NCBI RefSeq assembly: GCF_001999985.1
Contig: NZ_CP019645.1
Coordinates: 2,418,001-2,482,000, forward strand
DNA length: 64,000 bases
DNA from: Helicobacter bilis
GTDB lineage: Bacteria > Campylobacterota > Campylobacteria > Campylobacterales > Helicobacteraceae
Direction of reading: 5' to 3'
Shown: in pieces, positions 41,640-51,500 of the stretch
Layout of the letters: each line of letters opens with the position of its first letter
How positions within the stretch are numbered: position 1 is the first letter of the stretch
Made by a program: the position numbers and the translations under genes
Notes under the pieces: generated by a model
Told to the model about the DNA's origin: nothing
Databases searched by the model: none
Seen by the model: the letters and a program-made list of their open reading frames with translations, nothing else

Positions 41640-41981
41640 CTATTTCTCATTTTGCATTTCCTTAACCAAACCTACACGATCCATCTCTTCTAGCACTTCG
41701 GCTTGCTCTTTATCAAAATATTTATTCGCAAACAGCGTATAAATCCCTGTGCTTACAATCGATAACACAATAATAAACACACCTAAGATAATGCCTAAAC
41801 TGATCGCACTAGGACCTAATCTGTATCCAAGAATTTCTGGGAAAAATCCAACACTAGCAATAAATGCGTAATAACAAACAAGAATAATCAAAGAAAGATA
41901 AAGCGAAAACTTATTGCGAAATGACACAAATTTATAGAATCTCGCTCTCACTTCCTCTTTTGAAGCGACTGCCTTACCCAT
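41640..41981 (-). CDS. yjcH: DUF485 membrane protein (YjcH)
   Basis: 113 aa with two membrane helices (LSLIILVCYYAFIASVGF; ISLGIILGVFIIVLSIVSTG). The family is found next to actP and is thought to assist the symporter. ATG after AAGGAGTTAGC. Transcribed toward actP, although separated by about 400 bp containing the long hairpin. Confidence 0.82.
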   Translation of the reverse strand: MGKAVASKEEVRARFYKFVSFRNKFSLYLSLIILVCYYAFIASVGFFPEILGYRLGPSAISLGIILGVFIIVLSIVSTGIYTLFANKYFDKEQAEVLEEMDRVGLVKEMQNEK

Positions 41982-42368
41982 GCTAACTCCTTATATCACA
42001 GAATATTTACTTTCACAACCAGATATGTAAGTAAATGTATTTATAATGTAACATAAAAAGCAAAAAAATTACAAAAATAATTGCTACATTACTTTTTTTA
42101 TAATAAACACGGAATTATATTTTGCAATAAAAGGATTCTACAATGCCCTAAATCATAAAATTATGTTACTTTTTAACACATAATATTTCAAAAAACTATC
42201 TAAAAATGGCTATTTTTTGCAAAAATAAGGGATATGGGAGATATAGCTAAAAATGTAACTTTTTTACAATGTTAAAAGATACTATAAAAAAATAAAAGCT
42301 ATATTATAGATAATCTTTAAATATAAAGGAATGTGTCGCACTACAACTTTTTTAAGGTGGCAATAAAG
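41982..42368. other. Intergenic region
   Basis: 387 bp of AT-rich DNA between the end of the CMAH-like gene and yjcH; contains the yjcH promoter, no recognisable RNA or repeat. Confidence 0.4.
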
Positions 42369-44213
42369 TTACATAGCCGCATGTATATTAAGCTCTTTAA
42401 TCATTCTCTGCATTCGCAAGGTATCAATGCCATGTGCTAGACAGGCTTGTTCTATATTCTCCATTGCCGCTTTATTACAAGTAAGGCAATATAGACCATA
42501 ACGCGCAAAGATTTTCTCACTAATCTCGCCCAATGTCTCTAAAACTTCTGCGATATTACTGCTTTCATTAATCATATTGCAAGTATTTTTCAGGCTATAT
42601 ATAGGTTTCTTTACATAATAAGGTGTTTGCAAGATTCTCCAAAATTCTGTGTGATAAATGTCTGGATTTCTGCTAAATTCACACCAATAGCCAATGGTTG
42701 CCTCGTCCCAAGATTCATTACTTTTACAAATATACATTAATATCTCACTTGGAATCTTCATAGTAAGATTTGGAGATTCTATAACTTCATCTTGTATTTG
42801 TAGCCATCCTTTTTCAACTATAAAGGAAAATGCTAAATCTAGCTTAGAATCTGGATATACACTCACACTTAAATCTTCACAAAATGTCATTTCTGGAATC
42901 TTATTAAGATTTACAAAATAATCTAACACAACTTTTTTATCAAATACATATTCATTCTTATTTGGATAATACTCTAAAAACTGCTTTTCATCAAAATCAT
43001 CTTCAATGTATTTAGTAATTGTATCGGTATGATAGAGATTCTTATTTCTTTCATGCTGTATTAGCTTATTATCCCCTACATTAAAGGAATCTCCAGCAAG
43101 CATGGCAATAACTTCTGTATCCTCCTTATTGAATCTTTCTAATACATTATAAATAGTATTTTTTCGCACAATTTTCATATATTCAATATGCTTTGGGTGA
43201 TTTAGAATAAAATGTGAAGCAAATGGGATAAAATACCTTGCTTTATAAAGTCTGCACACTTCTACCAACATATCAAGGGTAGCAACTCTACTTTTTTCAT
43301 AAATATCAACCTTTTGTTCTCTATCTAAGTGTGTATAGGTCGCAGGATAGCCAGAAGCCCCGGGAGAGAATGCCGCACAAATGCAATCTAGGCTTTTAAT
43401 CTCTCTGTGGATTCTATGATTTATACCCGCATCATTAATATTTAAGATTCTAAAACCGCCAATTTCAAATAAGGCTTGTGCGTCATTCCAAAGAGAAGCA
43501 GGCTCATAGATTGTAATATAAAAATCATCATTTATTTTTGTGCGTTTGCCAAAAGGAATGCTATAAATATGTAAAAATCCTAAGTCTTCTAGTCTCTTCT
43601 CAAGTCTAGTATTCGCAAAAGCGGGTATGTATATGGGAATCTTTTTATCAAAAGAAAGTAGCGTTTGTGCGTGAAAATGATCGCTATGCTCATGTGAAAT
43701 CCATATAGCATTCGGCTTTATATCCTTTGCTTTAATTAAAGGCTTAGGATAATGTCTCCATGCTCCAAAAAACGCATATCCATCAATCCAGGGATCACAC
43801 ACTAAGCTAAAGTTATTATATATAAACTCTAAACAAGCATGTGCGTGCATATTTATTGTGATATTTGCTAGTTTATTGGTTTGCGGGGGGGGGGGGGTGA
43901 TTGCTTGTTGTTTCGTATCAAATACATAATTATCAATATGTATATTACCAGATTTATCGATATTTGCTTTATGTGTGAAAAGATTTGCATTTTGTATATT
44001 ATGAGATTCTCCACTTTTTGCATCAAAACGCCAATTATGCACCTTACAATATACTAAATCTTTATTATCACAATGAAGTGTCGCTCCTTGATGCGGACAT
44101 ACCGAATCATATATTTTTATATCATTGCCATCTTTATAGATAAAAAATTTATGTCCTTCAATCACTCTTTCATTTAAGCCAGAATCTAGCTCATCAATAT
44201 GTGCTATATACAT
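42369..44213 (-). CDS. CMP-N-acetylneuraminate hydroxylase (CMAH)-like Rieske/metallo-hydrolase protein, phase-variable, currently ON
   Basis: 614 aa. An N-terminal Rieske domain has ligands C39-x-H41 (CPHQG) and C56-x2-H59 (CKVHNW). A linker at residues 106-111 is coded by 13 C. A metallo-beta-lactamase-fold domain follows, with CDPWIDGYAFFGAW and ISHEHSDH (174-179). It aligns over its length with animal CMAH: that enzyme has CKHQG, CTKHNW, FDPWLIGPAF, ISHLHSDH, GGASGFPMTF and RDPDIYHHLFW, matched here by GASGYPATYT and RNPDIYHTEFW. Residues from about 553 add a DUF1858-like domain (LYCLTCNKAAMENIEQA), absent from the animal protein. neuA lies 12 bp upstream in the same operon. Likely hydroxylates a CMP-activated nonulosonate; the product (Neu5Gc?) is inferred, and electron donors are unknown. 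Confidence 0.75.
   Translation of the reverse strand: MYIAHIDELDSGLNERVIEGHKFFIYKDGNDIKIYDSVCPHQGATLHCDNKDLVYCKVHNWRFDAKSGESHNIQNANLFTHKANIDKSGNIHIDNYVFDTKQQAITPPPPQTNKLANITINMHAHACLEFIYNNFSLVCDPWIDGYAFFGAWRHYPKPLIKAKDIKPNAIWISHEHSDHFHAQTLLSFDKKIPIYIPAFANTRLEKRLEDLGFLHIYSIPFGKRTKINDDFYITIYEPASLWNDAQALFEIGGFRILNINDAGINHRIHREIKSLDCICAAFSPGASGYPATYTHLDREQKVDIYEKSRVATLDMLVEVCRLYKARYFIPFASHFILNHPKHIEYMKIVRKNTIYNVLERFNKEDTEVIAMLAGDSFNVGDNKLIQHERNKNLYHTDTITKYIEDDFDEKQFLEYYPNKNEYVFDKKVVLDYFVNLNKIPEMTFCEDLSVSVYPDSKLDLAFSFIVEKGWLQIQDEVIESPNLTMKIPSEILMYICKSNESWDEATIGYWCEFSRNPDIYHTEFWRILQTPYYVKKPIYSLKNTCNMINESSNIAEVLETLGEISEKIFARYGLYCLTCNKAAMENIEQACLAHGIDTLRMQRMIKELNIHAAM
43885..43897. repeat. Poly-G tract (G13; C on coding strand), ON configuration
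   Basis: Thirteen bases, in frame, encoding part of TPPPPQ between the Rieske and metallo-hydrolase domains. Loss or gain of one base would cut the protein after the Rieske domain. Confidence 0.92.
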
Positions 44214-44225
44214 GTTTTTCCTTTA

Positions 44226-44894
44226 TTATAAAGTCTTATTTTGCATTATCTTATTTGCATATTCTAAATCCGCTAAAGTGTCAATGCTATGTTCTTCACT
44301 CATAAGATAATAATGCGTATTTTGCGGTAAAAAGCTAGGATTTTCTATAAATAAATCTCGTTTCACAATATAGATTGCCCCATTACTTTGATAGGTTTGT
44401 GGCAGACTTTGACGGGGTATAAATGGATAGGTATTATTATGAATGCCTTGCAGACTACCATCTTCCTTTGCGATAAAGGCTTTTAGAATCTTATTATCAA
44501 TTTGTGTAACGCTAATAAGTGCATTCGCATTTTTCTCCTTAAAGATTCTATATGCTTTATCAATATCATTAGAATCTCTTAAGGGCGAAGTAGGTTGTAA
44601 TAATATAATATTATCAAAGTCTTTATAATGCTTTATTGCATGTAATATAACTTCATCACTTGTAGTAGAATCTCTAGCTATTTCTTCTGGACGATTTAGC
44701 ACTTCTACTCCTTGAGATAAGGCATATTGAAGTATCAAATCTCCATCACTACTCACTACAATCTTATCTATACATTGTGCTTTCTTTGCAGATTCTATTG
44801 TATAGTAAAGAAGGGGTTTTTCACAAAGCATTGCAAGATTTTTATTCTTAATGCTTTTAGAGCCAGCCCTCGCTGGGATTAAGGCTAGATTCAT
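44226..44894 (-). CDS. neuA: CMP-sialic acid synthetase (acylneuraminate cytidylyltransferase)
   Basis: 222 aa. Signature blocks: IPARAGSKSIKNKN (CTP binding), VVSSDGDLI, LLQPTSPLRDSNDID, and PRQSLPQTYQSNGAIYIV, the substrate block closest to NeuA of Neisseria. It joins CMP to a nonulosonic acid. NeuA, LegF and PseF are related, and this sequence fits NeuA best, but legionaminic acid cannot be excluded. ATG follows AAAAGGAAA. It is the first gene of a two-gene operon with the CMAH-like gene; neuB and neuC are not in the window. Confidence 0.85.
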   Translation of the reverse strand: MNLALIPARAGSKSIKNKNLAMLCEKPLLYYTIESAKKAQCIDKIVVSSDGDLILQYALSQGVEVLNRPEEIARDSTTSDEVILHAIKHYKDFDNIILLQPTSPLRDSNDIDKAYRIFKEKNANALISVTQIDNKILKAFIAKEDGSLQGIHNNTYPFIPRQSLPQTYQSNGAIYIVKRDLFIENPSFLPQNTHYYLMSEEHSIDTLADLEYANKIMQNKTL

Positions 44895-44971
44895 GTTATT
44901 TCCTTTTGGACTTTTACATGTTAATAAAGCCTTAATTATATCAAAATTTTAGCAATTATGCTTTTTGGGGC

Positions 44972-45724
44972 TTACTTATGCTTATGCGGCATTGCATGTG
45001 GCATACCGCCATTACCACCGATATGTCCTATCTTGCCATGAGAATCAATATTATATGCTTGACCAAAGCCTTTTACAAAGCGCCCTTCTTTGAAGCATAT
45101 CTTTACCAAATGAAAATCCTGCATCGAGCGGACTTGGGCTACACCACCACCTTTTCCTACTCGAGATTCAAAACTATCATACACTTTATCAAATAGACTA
45201 TCTCTAGGCATAAACTCCACGCTTACATCATAAGTCAAACGCTTTCTTGCTAAAATGCTTTTTGTTTTACTCTCATCTTCTATAAACATGACTTGGACTG
45301 CATTAGGATTTGTGCGTAAATTTTGGCAATGTGCTGCGACTTCGCTCACATATAAATAATACTCTCCATCATATCTTAGTAGCGGCGAGTAGCTAATATG
45401 CGGTTTATTATCCTTTGATAATGAAGTAAGCAAAATCGTATTAAACTCTTCTTTAAAAGATTCTATCTCACTTGCAACCTGATCGTCTTTTTTGCTGATT
45501 GCCATGCAAAGCTTAATAATAGCATCTTTATAGTCTTTCTCTTCAGTTTTCGCAGGAAATGGCGCAAAGACTTCTTTGCCATCTGCTTGTATTTTCATGC
45601 CATCTTCATTCACCCCGCTTAGTGTTGCCACCTTTGCCTCAAAGCCACCATAAAGCTTTACTAAGCCCTGCAACTCCGCTGAATGATGATTATTCATATG
45701 CTCTATAATACTTGTAACACTCAT
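44972..45724 (-). CDS. hugZ: HugZ-family haem oxygenase-like protein
   Basis: 250 aa. The N-terminal IIEHMNNHHSAELQGLVKLY matches H. pylori HugZ, and the second half has the split-barrel block FNTILLTSLSKDNKPHISYS and YYLYVSEVAAHCQNLRTNP. The C-terminal His-rich tail (GGMPHAMPHKHK) corresponds to the C-terminal haem-ligand loop of HugZ. Role: degrades haem to release iron in the cytoplasm. Strong AGGAGA ribosome site; faces away from rplY, with a divergent promoter between. Confidence 0.85.
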   Translation of the reverse strand: MSVTSIIEHMNNHHSAELQGLVKLYGGFEAKVATLSGVNEDGMKIQADGKEVFAPFPAKTEEKDYKDAIIKLCMAISKKDDQVASEIESFKEEFNTILLTSLSKDNKPHISYSPLLRYDGEYYLYVSEVAAHCQNLRTNPNAVQVMFIEDESKTKSILARKRLTYDVSVEFMPRDSLFDKVYDSFESRVGKGGGVAQVRSMQDFHLVKICFKEGRFVKGFGQAYNIDSHGKIGHIGGNGGMPHAMPHKHK

Positions 45725-45945
45725 GTAAATCTCCTAAAATTTAAAATATTTTTACATAGTAACACAAGAATAAATAAAAATGATAAATATTTTTATTTTG
45801 TATTGCATAAAAGAATCTATGCTGTGTAATGTTGCATATTAGCTCAACAGATTCTAAGATTTTACTATATTTTATGGTGTTATGCTTTACAAATTTAGCA
45901 TTAAATGCTAGAATGTCAGCCTTTATTTTATCAAAAAGGACATTT

Positions 45946-46482
45946 ATGTTAGAAGGCAAACTTAGAGATAGTATTGGCAAAACAAATGCGAAAGCATTGA
46001 AGCGAGATGGTTATCTAGTTGCTAATATCTATGGTAAAGGCAAGGAAAATATACATTGTGCGTTTAAACGCAATGATTTTATCAAATACATGCGTGCGAA
46101 GCAAACACTTATTTTTCCTGTGAAAATCGATGGCAATGTATATGATGTTGTTGTGCAAGAATATCAAAAAGACCCAGTAACAAGTGATATTTTACATGTA
46201 GATATGATGTTTGCAACAAAGGGTTGTGTGGCAAAATATAAAGTGCCAGTGAAAGTTACAGGCTCACCTATTGGCTTGAAAAACAAAGGTGTGCTTGTAT
46301 TCTCGCGCAAAAGAGTTGCAGTAAAATGTGATGCGGCGGTTTTACCAAATGATTATACACTTGATGTGAGTGGTCTTGATGTTGGACATGCGATCCTTGT
46401 GCGTGATTTACCAGAGATTGCTGGTGTTAGCGTGATTGAGAAGCCATCAGTTGCTATCGTTGGTGTAATTAAAGCTAAGTAA
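45946..46482 (+). CDS. rplY: 50S ribosomal protein L25 (Ctc type)
   Basis: About 178 aa: an N-terminal L25 domain ([20 protein letters not shown], binds 5S rRNA) and the C-terminal TL5/Ctc beta domain. The frame is open back to 45829, but the ATG at 45946 follows AAAAAGGA and gives the conserved N-terminus. In many relatives the peptidyl-tRNA hydrolase gene follows; here it does not. Confidence 0.9.
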   Translation: MLEGKLRDSIGKTNAKALKRDGYLVANIYGKGKENIHCAFKRNDFIKYMRAKQTLIFPVKIDGNVYDVVVQEYQKDPVTSDILHVDMMFATKGCVAKYKVPVKVTGSPIGLKNKGVLVFSRKRVAVKCDAAVLPNDYTLDVSGLDVGHAILVRDLPEIAGVSVIEKPSVAIVGVIKAK

Positions 46483-46540
46483 TAGAATCTTATCTAATAT
46501 ACGCTCTTACCTTACATATAGTAAGGCTCTCTCTTTACTA

Positions 46541-46586
46541 TTGTAGTTTGCATTTATGTGGTTACAACCTACAAGCAAGTGCAAAC
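46541..46586 (+). other. Possible pseudoknot downstream of rplY
   Basis: Interleaved complementary words: TTGTAG (46541-46546) with CTACAA (46569-46574), and GTTTGCA (46546-46552) with TGCAAAC (46580-46586). The order 1-2-1'-2' is that of an H-type pseudoknot. A small hairpin (CCTTAC/GTAAGG, about 46510-46526) lies just before it and may be part of the rplY terminator. Confidence 0.3.
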
Positions 46587-46735
46587 ACAGCTATATCTCT
46601 TTTTAACTTATTTGTTAGTCATCGCTTTAGAATCTAAAACACAATCTTGTATGTCTTTATAATATTAAGATTTGACAAAGTTTGTGTATAATCTCTAGCA
46701 TTTTTAAAACAAGATTCAGTATGCAAGGTTTTAGC

Positions 46736-48028
46736 ATGATAAAAAACATTGTAATGTTATTTTTTCTTATTCTAGGAGCACAAATAATGCAGGCAAATAC
46801 ACTTTCTCATCTCACAATCAATAATATCAAGATTCCAGTCATTAGCGAACAATCAAGTGTTATACCGACTGGGCATGTAGAAGTGATTTTCATTGGTGGT
46901 GGAAATATGTTTAATCCACCTAAAAAGCCCTTAGCAAGAGTAGCAAGTGCTGTGTTAAATCGTGGCACAAAAACGCTTGGCAATGTGAAATTTGCAGAAC
47001 TGCTTGAAAGCAAGGCTCTTGATTTAGACATTGGTGTAGGTCAAGCAACTTTGACTTTTACGCTTGATTTTTTAAAGGAATATGAAGACTTTGCCTATAC
47101 ACAATTAGAAAATCTTATAAAAGATCCAAACTTAACAAAAAGCACATTGCAAGATGTGCAAAAAAAGCTTCACGCAGCCCTTATGAGTAAAAGCAGCGAT
47201 TTTGACTATCAGGCTACTTTGTTGCTTCAAAAAGGTATTTTTGCAAAGACGCCTTTAGCCTATCCAGCCCTTGGCAACACAACACAAGAAATAGATTCTG
47301 TAAGTCTAAGCGATATTAGAAACTACCTTGATAAAACGCTCACACTTGAAAATATGGTGATTGTGATTGGTGGCGATTTAGACATAAAAAATAGCCTTGC
47401 AAAACTTCAAAAAGTGTTCTCACATTTACCGCAAGGAAAAAAGGTTAGCATACCGCAATATAAAATTAAAACGATCGCTATGAAAACCGCCAAAAAAGAC
47501 ACACAACAAGCCTATATTTACTTCGCAAGCCCTCTAAATATCCAAAGTATAAAAGATGATGGCTATAAGGCACAAGTCGCTGGTTTTATACTCGGTAGCT
47601 CTGGCTTTGGCAGTCGTTTAATGGAAGAAATCAGGGTAAAAAGAGGACTTGCATACTCTGCTTACATGCGTCCAAACATTACGCGAACTAGCACTTATTT
47701 TGCAGGTTATATGCAAACAGCACTTGATAAACAAGATGAAGCGATTGCTCTAACACAGCAAATCCTAAAAGATTTTGTCGCAAAAGGGGTTACCCAAAAA
47801 GAGCTAGATTCTGCAAAGCAGTTTATACTCGGCAATAAACCATTGCAGGAAGAAACGCTAGGGCAGAGACTAAATGCAAAATTTATGAATTATTATAATG
47901 GTTTGCCCCTAGATTATAGAGAGGAATTTTTACAGAAAGTCGCCTCGCTTGATTTAGAGACTCTGAATGAATTTATCCGTACACATGCAGAGATTGCAAA
48001 CCTAAGCTTTGCCGTAATTACAAAATAG
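46736..48028 (+). CDS. M16-family peptidase-like protein without zinc motif
   Basis: About 430 aa with an N-terminal signal (MIKNIVMLFFLILGAQIMQA). M16 fold features are clear: GGGNMFNPPKKPLARVASAV, the middle LTLENMVIVIGGDLD, and the second-domain LGSSGFGSRLMEEIRVKRGL with an RGLAYS substrate-binding block. The HxxEH zinc motif is absent, so it is probably the inactive partner of an active M16 protein, as in two-subunit M16B enzymes. Start chosen for AAGG seven bases upstream; the open frame begins at 46682. Located in the periplasm if the signal works. Confidence 0.8.
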   Translation: MIKNIVMLFFLILGAQIMQANTLSHLTINNIKIPVISEQSSVIPTGHVEVIFIGGGNMFNPPKKPLARVASAVLNRGTKTLGNVKFAELLESKALDLDIGVGQATLTFTLDFLKEYEDFAYTQLENLIKDPNLTKSTLQDVQKKLHAALMSKSSDFDYQATLLLQKGIFAKTPLAYPALGNTTQEIDSVSLSDIRNYLDKTLTLENMVIVIGGDLDIKNSLAKLQKVFSHLPQGKKVSIPQYKIKTIAMKTAKKDTQQAYIYFASPLNIQSIKDDGYKAQVAGFILGSSGFGSRLMEEIRVKRGLAYSAYMRPNITRTSTYFAGYMQTALDKQDEAIALTQQILKDFVAKGVTQKELDSAKQFILGNKPLQEETLGQRLNAKFMNYYNGLPLDYREEFLQKVASLDLETLNEFIRTHAEIANLSFAVITK

Positions 48029-48534
48029 GATAAGATTACTCTGTTGTGAATAGTAGAATTCTTACCCAATCCATAGGTAATTTATATGCATTGTAGAGTG
48101 TGCATGGGGTTTATTAATGCCACTTTTATTTGGATAGAATCCTTGCAAGGTTATGTATCTGTCGTTACGCCGTTTTGCGTGATTTATAGAAACCAGATAG
48201 ATTTCATGTATTTACAATAAGATTAAATCATTAAAAATACCAAAATCATAAAACAATAAACTGAAGTTAGGCAATATATTAAATACTAATTTTACCTGAT
48301 TATATTAAAAGCATAATATTGTGTATATTTTACACAACACATAGAATCTAAAATTACAAAATGCGATGATATGAGATTGCACTACAAACAATTATGGATT
48401 TTCCTAGCTAGACTCTAAAAATTCATATTGCATTTATTCTCAAAATTTCTTTAGAAGCTAATGAAATTAAAATTCAACTTCAAATAAAAATGAAATAGAA
48501 TTGCAATTCAAATAAAATTAAGATACAAGCAAGT
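48029..48534. other. Intergenic region between convergent genes
   Basis: 506 bp, extremely AT-rich, with some short repeats of the type TTCAAATAAAA near 48476-48525. No gene or RNA recognised. Confidence 0.4.
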
Positions 48535-51500
48535 TTAAACTAAGATATTTCTCTCGCCTTTGCTGTTTGGTGGAGAGAGAAATCCCTCTTTTTCTAGTGC
48601 TTCTACAAGTGATGCGGATTTATTATAACCAATGCCTAGCTTTCTTTGTAGATAGCTAATAGAGGTTTTATTATCCTGCATCATAACTTCTTTTGCCTTA
48701 TCAAGCAAACTGCCATCACCGCTAAATTTATCACCAGAAACTGCCCCGGGCTTTGTCTCACTAAGAAAGCTTTCATCATATTGTGGCTCTCTTTGTGCCT
48801 TGATAAAATCTACGATATGCTCTACTTCTTGTTCACTCACCCATGGGGCATGGATACGCATTAGCCCATTTGTTGTTGTGAAAAGCCCATCGCCATTGCC
48901 TAGCAAGTCTTCAGCACCCATTTCATCTAATATCACTTTAGAATCAATGCGACTACCGACGCGATAGCTAATGCGTGAGGGAAGATTTGCCTTGATATGT
49001 CCGGTGATAACATTTACGCTACTTCTTTGCGTAGCAATGATTAAGTGCATACCAGCTGCCCTTCCCATCTGTGCGATTCTTGCGATAAAGGCTTCTGCTT
49101 CCTTGCCACCTGTAATCATTAGGTCTGCTAACTCATCGATTATGATTACAAAATTTGGCATTTTGATACTTACTTTTTCATTATATGAAGCGATATTTTT
49201 GACTTTAATCTGTGAGAATAGCTCATAGCGTTTATCCATTTCAATCGTTGCGACTTGCAGGGCTTTTATGGCTTTATTTGGGGCGTTTATGATAGGTGTG
49301 ATTAGGTGTGGTAAGTCTTCATAAGGGGCAAACTCTACTTGTTTTGGGTCAATCATCATAAGCTTTAGATTATCTGGGTCATTGCGATATAAAAGTGAAA
49401 GGATAATCGCATTTACCCCGACTGACTTACCGCTACCTGTGGTCCCTGCTACAAGTAAATGGGGCAGTTTTGCTAGATTTGCTACAATTGGCGTGCCGCT
49501 AATGTCCTTGCCTAAAGCAATAGTAAGTGGGTCTTTAGAATCTAAAAAGGCTTGTGAATGCAAAATCTCTCGCAGATAAATCGTCTCTACCTTGCTATTT
49601 GGGATTTGGATACCGATGACATCTTTGCCGGGTATCGGGGCTTGGATTCTAATGCTTTTTGCTTTTAGAATCCTTGCTAAATCATTTTTGTGGCTTAGGA
49701 TTTTTGAGACTTTTACATGGGTTTCTGGGCGAAACTCAAAGGTCGTTACAACCGGTCCTGTAAGCGTGGCGATAATATCACCGCGGATTTTGTGTGCGTT
49801 AAAGATTTGCAGCATTTTATCAATCTTAGAATCTAGCTCAACATCTTGTATGCTATCTTGGGCGATTGGCTCTTGGAGTAGCTTTAGCGGTGGGAGTATG
49901 AAAGGCGGTAGATTTGTGCTTTGTGTGAGATTTGCTATATTTGTGTCGTGATTTGCAATGAGAATGCTATTTTCCTGTCTTGCCTCTTCTTTTTTCTGTG
50001 CGATTTGCCTTATAATCATATCTTCCCTGTTTTCATTATCGTTTGATTCTGTGATTTGTGTTGTTTTAGATTCTATATGTGGGACTAAATCTTTGATTGT
50101 AAAAGAATGTGCTGTGTCTTTTGTTTGTGTAGATATATTGTTCTGTATTATGTCTTTATGTGTGATTGTGCGACTTGCTTGCGTATCATCGTAGAGTTTT
50201 ATTTTTATTGGTTGTGTGGTGGGGTTTGTATGTGTAGATTCTATATTGTTTGATTGTGCTAGATTGTGTTGTGTTGTGTTGTTTTCTATTTCGTTAGATT
50301 GTGTGTTATTTGGTTGTGCTAGATTAGATTCTGTGTTATGAAATTGTTGGTTATTAGATTCTATTGTGCTAGATTCTACATTTGGCTTTATTGTGCTTGT
50401 TTGTGTATGTGTCGCGCTATCAAAGATATAATTCATAGGTTGTGCTTGAGAGTGCGTTGGTATGCCTGTGAAGTAATTTGTCGGGTTTGTGTGTGTTGGA
50501 AAATGTGAATGTGTCATTTGCGGTGTGTATGTATTGATTGTAATGTTTTGTTGTGCTGGTGTTATTTCCTGTGCGATTTTGCTGCCTGTGCGATTTTGCT
50601 CTAAATCCTGCATGGTGCTTTGTTGTAAATAATCTTTATTTTTTAACTCTTTTGTGAGATTAGAATCTGTAATGCTAGATTCTATATTTTCTACATGTTC
50701 TGTATTCTCTTGTGTAATCTCTTTTATCTCAAAATCCTGTGTATGCTGTGTTTGGATATTAGATTCTATTTGAGTAGTTTCTATTAATATGGAATCTTGT
50801 GGGATAGATTCTGCCTGTTTAGATTCTACGCTAGAGTTTGTCTTAAGCAAATCTATGGAATCTGTATGGCTAGATTCTATTTGATTAAGGTTTGATACAT
50901 TGGATTCTGTTGGTATAGAATCTATGTGAATAGTGTCTAATTTGTTGGAGTTTAGCATATTAGATTCTGTTGATATAAAATCAGTCTGTTTAGAATCTAT
51001 TTGGCTAGATTGCGAGATGCTTTGTGCGTGTGCTTCAAGCGACTCTAATGGCTCAATAAAAATTTCTTTTATCTCTTCTCTTATATCATCTTGTAAAGTA
51101 TGATTAGATTCTGTAGAATCTAGTGAATGTGTGGATTCTTGCGGGATAGATTCTATAATTATAGAATCCTGTGAGTTGTTTATACTAGAATCTTTGCTTA
51201 TAGAATCTTGTATAACTAAATCTTGTGTATTAAAATCCTCCCGAAATTCCTCTCTAAAATCATTTCTAGAATCTTCATTGGAATCTAGCAAAGGCGGGAT
51301 TATTATCGTGGTAGTTTCTGTATAGTCTATATTGTTTTGGGTAGATTCTAAAGGTGTTATAAAAGGGCTATCTTGTAGATTATTTGTTTCTAATATATCT
51401 TGTTGTAAAACTAGCTCACTTGGTTGTGAATCTAATGTGTTTTGTTGTAAGGTCTGTGTGTTTAAATCATATTGCTGTGAAGTGTAATCTATATGTTGCG

